From Malania oleifera (Eukaryota > Streptophyta > Magnoliopsida > Santalales > Ximeniaceae), in assembly GCF_029873635.1 (NCBI RefSeq), contig NC_080425.1, positions 40,985,390-41,049,389 on the forward strand: 64,000 nt of DNA, written 5' to 3'. The notes under the pieces were generated by a model. The model was not told the DNA's origin. It was given only the letters and a program-made list of their open reading frames with translations, and made no database searches. How positions within the stretch are numbered: the stretch's first letter is position 1; every line of letters starts with the position of its first letter. Positions 62,752-64,000 of the stretch are shown piece after piece. Made by a program: the position numbers and the translations under genes.

Positions 62752-62943
62752 AATTGAACATCTTAACTGGAGTTCTCTTTGGTGGCCATATGTCCCTTTC
62801 AAGTTCTCTATTCACTATAATCAGGACTATTTATCTGCTTAACTGGATTGCATATGTAACTTTCAGGTAATCCTTGTGTTCTGGCTATTTTCTTTTTCTC
62901 TCCACTTGTGAGCTATGGGGTTATGGCCATGCTCTTTCCACTG
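29008..62943 (+). CDS. EI24: EI24 / etoposide-induced protein 2.4 homologue (nine exons, 3' end off window)
   Basis: Plus-strand host gene. Exons: 29008-29111, 29205-29270, 34911-35061, 50366-50418, 59589-59723, 59862-59925, 60115-60200, 60282-60364, 62867-62943. All introns are GT-AG and phases agree, giving 273 uninterrupted codons. EI24 proteins are multi-pass ER membrane proteins linked in animals to autophagy and apoptosis; the plant role is unclear. Family blocks seen: [10 protein letters not shown] (20-29), [20 protein letters not shown] (37-56), [79 protein letters not shown] and [17 protein letters not shown]. Hydrophobic segments fall near residues 45-75, 100-125, 178-200, 205-220 and 245-273. 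About 50 further residues are expected from the family. Introns 2, 3, 4 and 8 are swollen by transposons. Confidence 0.9.
29205..29270 (+). CDS. EI24: EI24 exon 2
   Basis: After a 93-bp intron. Encodes [20 protein letters not shown] and two bases of the next serine codon. Acceptor TTCAG|G, donor AAG|GTATAA. Confidence 0.9.
30292..30731 (+). repeat. 5' LTR of the intron-2 gypsy element
   Basis: 440 bp, TG...CA, followed by TTTGGTATCAGAGC. It carries a TATA-like CTATATATATG near 30547. Confidence 0.85.
31205..32082. mobile_element. hAT-like MITE inside the gypsy gag region
   Basis: 878-bp insertion with perfect 13-bp terminal inverted repeats CATGGTTTTAAAT and a perfect 8-bp target duplication GTTTGAAG (31197-31204 and 32083-32090). 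Subterminal regions are rich in GTTACGTAAC-type palindromes and CCGTTAC repeats (31230-31390 and 31978-32060). The core (31400-31950) is AT-rich with no transposase. The 8-bp duplication points to hAT; it is non-autonomous. Confidence 0.85.
33918..34350 (+). repeat. 3' LTR of the intron-2 gypsy element
   Basis: 433 bp, homologous along its length to 30292-30731. No clean 5-bp target duplication is seen outside the pair (GAATG left, GAGGA right). Confidence 0.85.
34911..35061 (+). CDS. EI24: EI24 exon 3
   Basis: Residues 58-107: [20 protein letters not shown] and onward to [19 protein letters not shown]. Acceptor CCCTGCAG|T, donor TAT|GTAAGT. The preceding 5.6-kb intron holds a gypsy element that does not touch the splice sites. 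Confidence 0.9.
35270..36045 (+). mobile_element. L1 LINE 3' fragment in EI24 intron 3
   Basis: Plus-strand reading shows the zinc-finger RT tail [20 protein letters not shown] (35618-35677) and [14 protein letters not shown], typical of the end of plant L1 ORF2. The 3' UTR runs to a (TA)n array (36009-36032) and an A-rich end. 5' truncated, with stops and frame changes. Confidence 0.7.
36183..36885. mobile_element. MITE with GGNNC...TTTGGTATCATTG ends
   Basis: Left end GGTGCTATTTGGTATCATTG. Reading inward from the right end, GGGCCCTTTTGGTATCATTG. These inverted repeats match at 15 of 20. The interior is AT-rich and non-coding. The target duplication was not resolved, so the superfamily is open. 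Confidence 0.55.
37147..37494 (+). repeat. 5' LTR of the chromovirus
   Basis: Begins TGAAGAGG and ends CATCCTACA before the primer binding site. It contains a (CT)n(CA)n microsatellite (37366-37418). Homologous to 42482-42730. Confidence 0.7.
39259..39559 (+). mobile_element. TRIM element (301 bp) inside the chromovirus gag region
   Basis: Two 73-bp terminal direct repeats (39259-39331 and 39487-39559) differ at about six positions. TGGTATCAGAGC, an initiator-Met primer binding site, follows the first directly, and a purine tract GCGGAGGGAG precedes the second. A perfect 5-bp target duplication GATGC flanks it (39254-39258 and 39560-39564). There is no coding capacity. These are the defining parts of a terminal-repeat retrotransposon in miniature. 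Confidence 0.9.
42482..42730 (+). repeat. 3' LTR of the chromovirus (partial)
   Basis: Starts TGATAGAGG after the GGGGGAGAA purine tract. It shares GTGACTTCCTTT, GTTGGGTCATATTTGTAAAT and GTTTAAGTGCTGGA with the 5' LTR. Similarity fades after about 42720, where copia sequence begins. Confidence 0.7.
45734..46608 (-). mobile_element. LINE-like retroposon inserted in the copia element
   Basis: 875-bp insert beginning on the plus strand with a T run (minus-strand poly(A) tail). It is flanked by perfect 9-bp direct repeats CAAGAGTAA (45725-45733 and 46609-46617), a target duplication of LINE type. The minus strand carries an 82-codon frame (46212-45964, [20 protein letters not shown]) with no domain I can name. 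Probably the 3' end of an L1 LINE; a retroposed transcript is the alternative. Confidence 0.6.
47187..47430. repeat. ~122-bp tandem repeat inside the copia gag region
   Basis: Two nearly identical adjacent units (about 47187-47308 and 47309-47430), each with CCCAAACAAAAACTTGGT, GCTCTTAATCAT and GATAAATGTTGAGTTCTTCC. The close match suggests a duplication later than the element's insertion. Confidence 0.85.
48031..49018. other. Spacer between two inverted copia pieces
   Basis: About 1 kb, possibly including remnants of the copia LTRs (48031-48480), with no coding homology. No primer binding site is recognised. Confidence 0.35.
49019..49830 (+). mobile_element. Copia gag fragment, inverted relative to its neighbour
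   Basis: Plus-strand copia gag ([37 protein letters not shown], 49505-49650) preceded by the same leader and gag start seen on the minus strand at 47.7-48.0 kb. It is a second copy of the same family in opposite orientation. Only the 5' part of the element is present; fossil. Confidence 0.75.
50366..50418 (+). CDS. EI24: EI24 exon 4
   Basis: A 53-bp exon encoding [17 protein letters not shown] plus two bases of tryptophan 125, a hydrophobic segment conserved in the family. Acceptor TTGCAG|ATA, donor CTG|GTATTG. It sits between a 15.3-kb and a 9.2-kb intron. Confidence 0.88.
50419..51160 (+). other. Start of EI24 intron 4, no recognised element
   Basis: Follows the donor of exon 4. Contains a (GT)n run (50434-50462) and a C-rich patch (50521-50538). 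No repeat family is recognised. Confidence 0.45.
51168..51215. repeat. Perfect 18-bp hairpin with 12-nt loop
   Basis: TGTTTTTGGTTGTTCATC (51168-51185) and its exact reverse complement (51198-51215), with loop GGTTGTTCTTTT. It lies in EI24 intron 4 just upstream of an L1 LINE. Function unknown. Confidence 0.85.
51380..54162 (+). mobile_element. L1 LINE: ORF1-like region, endonuclease and start of RT
   Basis: ORF1-like reading 51729-52103 (acidic, no motif named). ORF2 starts at 52583: [19 protein letters not shown], then [13 protein letters not shown] (53002-53040), [15 protein letters not shown] and [20 protein letters not shown], the ordered motifs of an APE-type endonuclease with catalytic E, D, N and SDH. 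The RT N-terminal part follows (53524-54150): [34 protein letters not shown]. Frame changes separate these blocks. It stops where the LTR-A fragment begins. Dead copy. Confidence 0.8.
54163..54590 (-). mobile_element. LTR family A, copy C (fragment)
   Basis: Plus-strand end CAAAAAGCCAACA at 54590 matches copies A and B. It shares ATGCATGCATTTATTACAGA-like sequence and a GTTCGGTCGACTGAAG motif (54250). Only the 5' part of the LTR (minus orientation) is present. It separates the L1 RT from a different L1 ORF1 piece. Confidence 0.6.
54591..56290 (+). mobile_element. L1 LINE ORF1-region piece 2
   Basis: Resembles the piece at 57090-59100 over a long stretch: GTGGGAATTATGGAGG with GTACAATG-like sequence, an acidic region with GACTTTGATTGTGGCGAAGG-like sequence and ATTTGTAAACAACTYRGTCAG. 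It ends in a T-rich stretch and (TA)n array near 56252-56274. No endonuclease or RT follows. Many stops. Confidence 0.5.
56291..57089. other. Unclassified segment between L1 pieces
   Basis: CT-rich on the plus strand. No domain or repeat family is recognised in either strand. Confidence 0.4.
57090..59100 (+). mobile_element. L1 LINE ORF1-region piece 3
   Basis: Plus strand: ORF1 start area (57190-57310: [17 protein letters not shown] and a following RSWWSR, the usual plant L1 ORF1 N-terminal block), RNA-binding-like region to about 57830, then the variable acidic region to 58900. It ends with a (TC)n run (59020-59058) and an A-rich tail. Like piece 2 it has no endonuclease or RT after it. 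Dead copy with many frame breaks. Confidence 0.6.
59020..59058. repeat. (TC)n microsatellite
   Basis: About 19 TC units. A second CT array of similar length is at 62711-62748 in EI24 intron 8. Confidence 0.95.
59589..59723 (+). CDS. EI24: EI24 exon 5
   Basis: Completes the W125 codon and encodes [20 protein letters not shown] through VVKPAGLGG. The hydrophilic loop with [12 protein letters not shown] is the variable part of the family; DIAKYGF and KPAGLGG are conserved. Acceptor TTTCCAG|G, donor GGG|GTAAAG. Confidence 0.9.
59862..59925 (+). CDS. EI24: EI24 exon 6
   Basis: Encodes residues 171-191, [20 protein letters not shown] plus E, a hydrophobic conserved block. Acceptor TGTGCAG|T, donor GAG|GTGAAA. 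Confidence 0.9.
60115..60200 (+). CDS. EI24: EI24 exon 7
   Basis: Residues 192-219, starting [20 protein letters not shown] and ending WMYAYYCF. Acceptor ATTCAG|GTT, donor CGA|GTATGA. Confidence 0.9.
60282..60364 (+). CDS. EI24: EI24 exon 8
   Basis: Residues 221-247, starting [20 protein letters not shown], the most diagnostic EI24 block. Acceptor TTTTAG|G, donor TTG|GTAATA. Confidence 0.92.
60858..61100. repeat. 123-bp tandem duplication
   Basis: Unit 1 starts CATAAATCAATTAAAT at 60858 and unit 2 starts with the same bases at 60981. Both end in CAAAGGCCTTGTATT. Small indels separate the copies. Confidence 0.8.
61214..62164 (-). mobile_element. Ty1/copia gag fragment in EI24 intron 8
   Basis: Minus strand: [20 protein letters not shown] (near 61960) and the capsid region 61714-61214 ([48 protein letters not shown]). 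A TGGTATCAGAG primer binding site lies at 62153-62163, next to the LTR. No pol follows; it is a truncated fossil of a different copia lineage from the one at 42.7-48 kb. Confidence 0.8.
62165..62401 (-). repeat. LTR of the intron-8 copia fragment
   Basis: Plus-strand TGAAGGTTTTTTGAG to AAATCCGACA, 237 bp with TG...CA ends, adjacent to the primer binding site. It is the 5' LTR in minus orientation. Confidence 0.6.
62867..62943 (+). CDS. EI24: EI24 exon 9
   Basis: Residues 249-273: [20 protein letters not shown] then MLFPL, ending at a codon boundary before GTATAT. The expected following block (FVLTATGSE-like) is not found before base 64000, so the last exon or exons lie outside the window. 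Confidence 0.9.
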
Positions 62944-63515
62944 GTATATATTCATCATTTATCTTTATCTTCTTCTTCTTCTTCCTTTTTTTTTTTTTTT
63001 TTTTAAATTTATTTATAAATTTAATGCTTATGTATTGATTTTTTGCTTACATTGTTGAACCATACTGATGATGGTAAATTTATATGTTTGTTTTTTGTAC
63101 TCGCTCTTCCTCCACGTATTCTTTTCATGTGCACCCTGCTTTAAGTTTATTCTATATTGTTAATCTTACTGTTTTTAGCTGCCAGTTAAGATCCAATGAT
63201 GTATTAAATTATAACCTAGTTTTAGTGGGGGAAAGTGTAGCCTTTTTGTCCATGCATCCAATCGCATATATCAGAAGCTTATCAAACTGAAATATCCAAG
63301 ATGTTACCCCATCAGTGTAATGTGAATATCTATATGAACTATGATCTTACCAGTTTGAGTACTGTGACAGGCCAGCACCCTATCAAATTATCTATTTTTG
63401 TTTTATTTGACTGAACCATTTCAATTTGATAGAAGTAACTGGTTTGGTACTTTGGTTTGGTCTCCTAAAATGTATTCTTCATGTGAGTCGGGGTTTTTGG
63501 GACCTTTCTTCATTT
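62944..63515 (+). other. EI24 intron 9, left part
   Basis: Non-coding, with a T run (62985-63004). The next EI24 exon was looked for and not found here. Confidence 0.5.
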
Positions 63516-64000
63516 TCAATCTTAGATCTGACATATCCTTAGCAGTGGCAGTGGTGAGGCAGTTTATGGAAAACCCCAAACAACCACAATACGATGTTGT
63601 TTGTAAAATTTTGCAGCATCCCAAAGGCTCTCTTGGTGAAGGTTTAATATATAATGTAATAGAAATTGTGAGATTGTGGGATACTTGGATGTAGATTAGG
63701 GGGGCTTTGTTGATGATTGAAGGTCTACTACTGAATATTGTGCATTTGTGGGAGGTAATCTTGTTGTGTGGCGTAGCAAGAAACAAATTACTATTGCAAG
63801 ATCTAGTGCTGAAGCAAAATATCGTACTATGGCGCATATTGTGTGTGAGAAAACTTATGTGGCTGAAGTCTGAGATGGGATTTCTTGGTCACGAAGCCTA
63901 TGGATAGGTTTTTTGGTAGTAGTGGTACTCAAGCTGCCGTTCATACTGCTATCAATCAACTGTTTCATGAGAGGACAAAGAACATTGTCATTTGTGTGGG
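63516..64000 (+). mobile_element. Ty1/copia RT tail and RNase H fragment, running off the window
   Basis: Plus-strand reading shows LRSDISLAVAVVRQFMENPK and then RNase H blocks (SSAEAKYRTMAHIV near 63800, NQLFHERTKNIVI near 63955-63993). Similar in sequence to the copia RNase H at 42979-43371 but in the opposite orientation. Broken; the 3' end is outside the window. Confidence 0.7.

Larger units (their letters stand above)
60365..62866 (+). other. EI24 intron 8
   Basis: Contains an AT-rich section with AAATTTCGA-type repeats (60600-61260), a tandem duplication, a copia gag plus LTR fragment (61214-62401) and a CT array (62711-62748). Confidence 0.75.

Noticed and set aside
63060-63290. Possible last EI24 exon
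   Set aside because: No reading frame gives the expected C-terminal block and no acceptor is followed by homologous sequence.

Overview
The window is nuclear DNA of a flowering plant, most likely a eudicot. It is AT-rich with long microsatellites. It carries plant-type LTR retrotransposons (chromovirus, Tat-like and copia), RTE and L1 LINEs, hAT-like MITEs and a TRIM. The two host proteins read like their plant homologues. No bacterial, organellar, rRNA or tRNA gene was seen.

Two host genes lie divergently, 8.2 kb apart, and both are split by introns packed with transposons. On the minus strand, 20839 down to 11873, is a 62-residue mitochondrial CX9C protein of the CMC4 (p8/MTCP1) family: two exons separated by an 8.8-kb intron. 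On the plus strand, from 29008 past the right edge, is an EI24 (etoposide-induced 2.4) family ER membrane protein. Nine exons (29008-62943) join in frame into 273 codons; the C-terminal exon or exons lie beyond base 64000. Its introns 2, 3, 4 and 8 (5.6, 15.3, 9.2 and 2.5 kb) hold most of the mobile elements in the right half. All splice junctions are GT-AG.

Layout. 1-1208: AT-rich intergenic. 1209-4690: minus-strand RTE LINE split by a 2.6-kb solo LTR. 4740-9404: two large minus-strand LTRs side by side (family A, then a Tat-like one). 9405-11872: 3' flank of CMC4. 11976-20753: CMC4 intron holding a nest (solo LTR in an L1 LINE, probably in a hAT-like element) and a divergent pair of snRNA-type promoters. 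20840-29007: intergenic with a gypsy gag fragment, a second family-A LTR carrying a GGTCGACC motif array, and a hAT MITE. 29271-34910: gypsy element with a hAT-like MITE inside it. 35062-50365: L1 3' end, a MITE, a chromovirus with a TRIM inside, a copia element with a LINE-like retroposon inside, and an inverted copia fragment. 50419-59588: several L1 pieces, an LTR-A fragment and a short hairpin. 60365-62866: tandem duplication and a copia gag plus LTR fragment. 62944-64000: copia pol fragment.

The most unusual items are the head-to-head USE/TATA promoter pair at 18994-19166, both halves with 33-nt spacing, and the array of about 17 GGTCGACC-type palindromes upstream of the TATA box of the LTR at 24.8-25.35 kb. 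All retroelement copies look like fossils. Everything here was read by eye; no database search was run.
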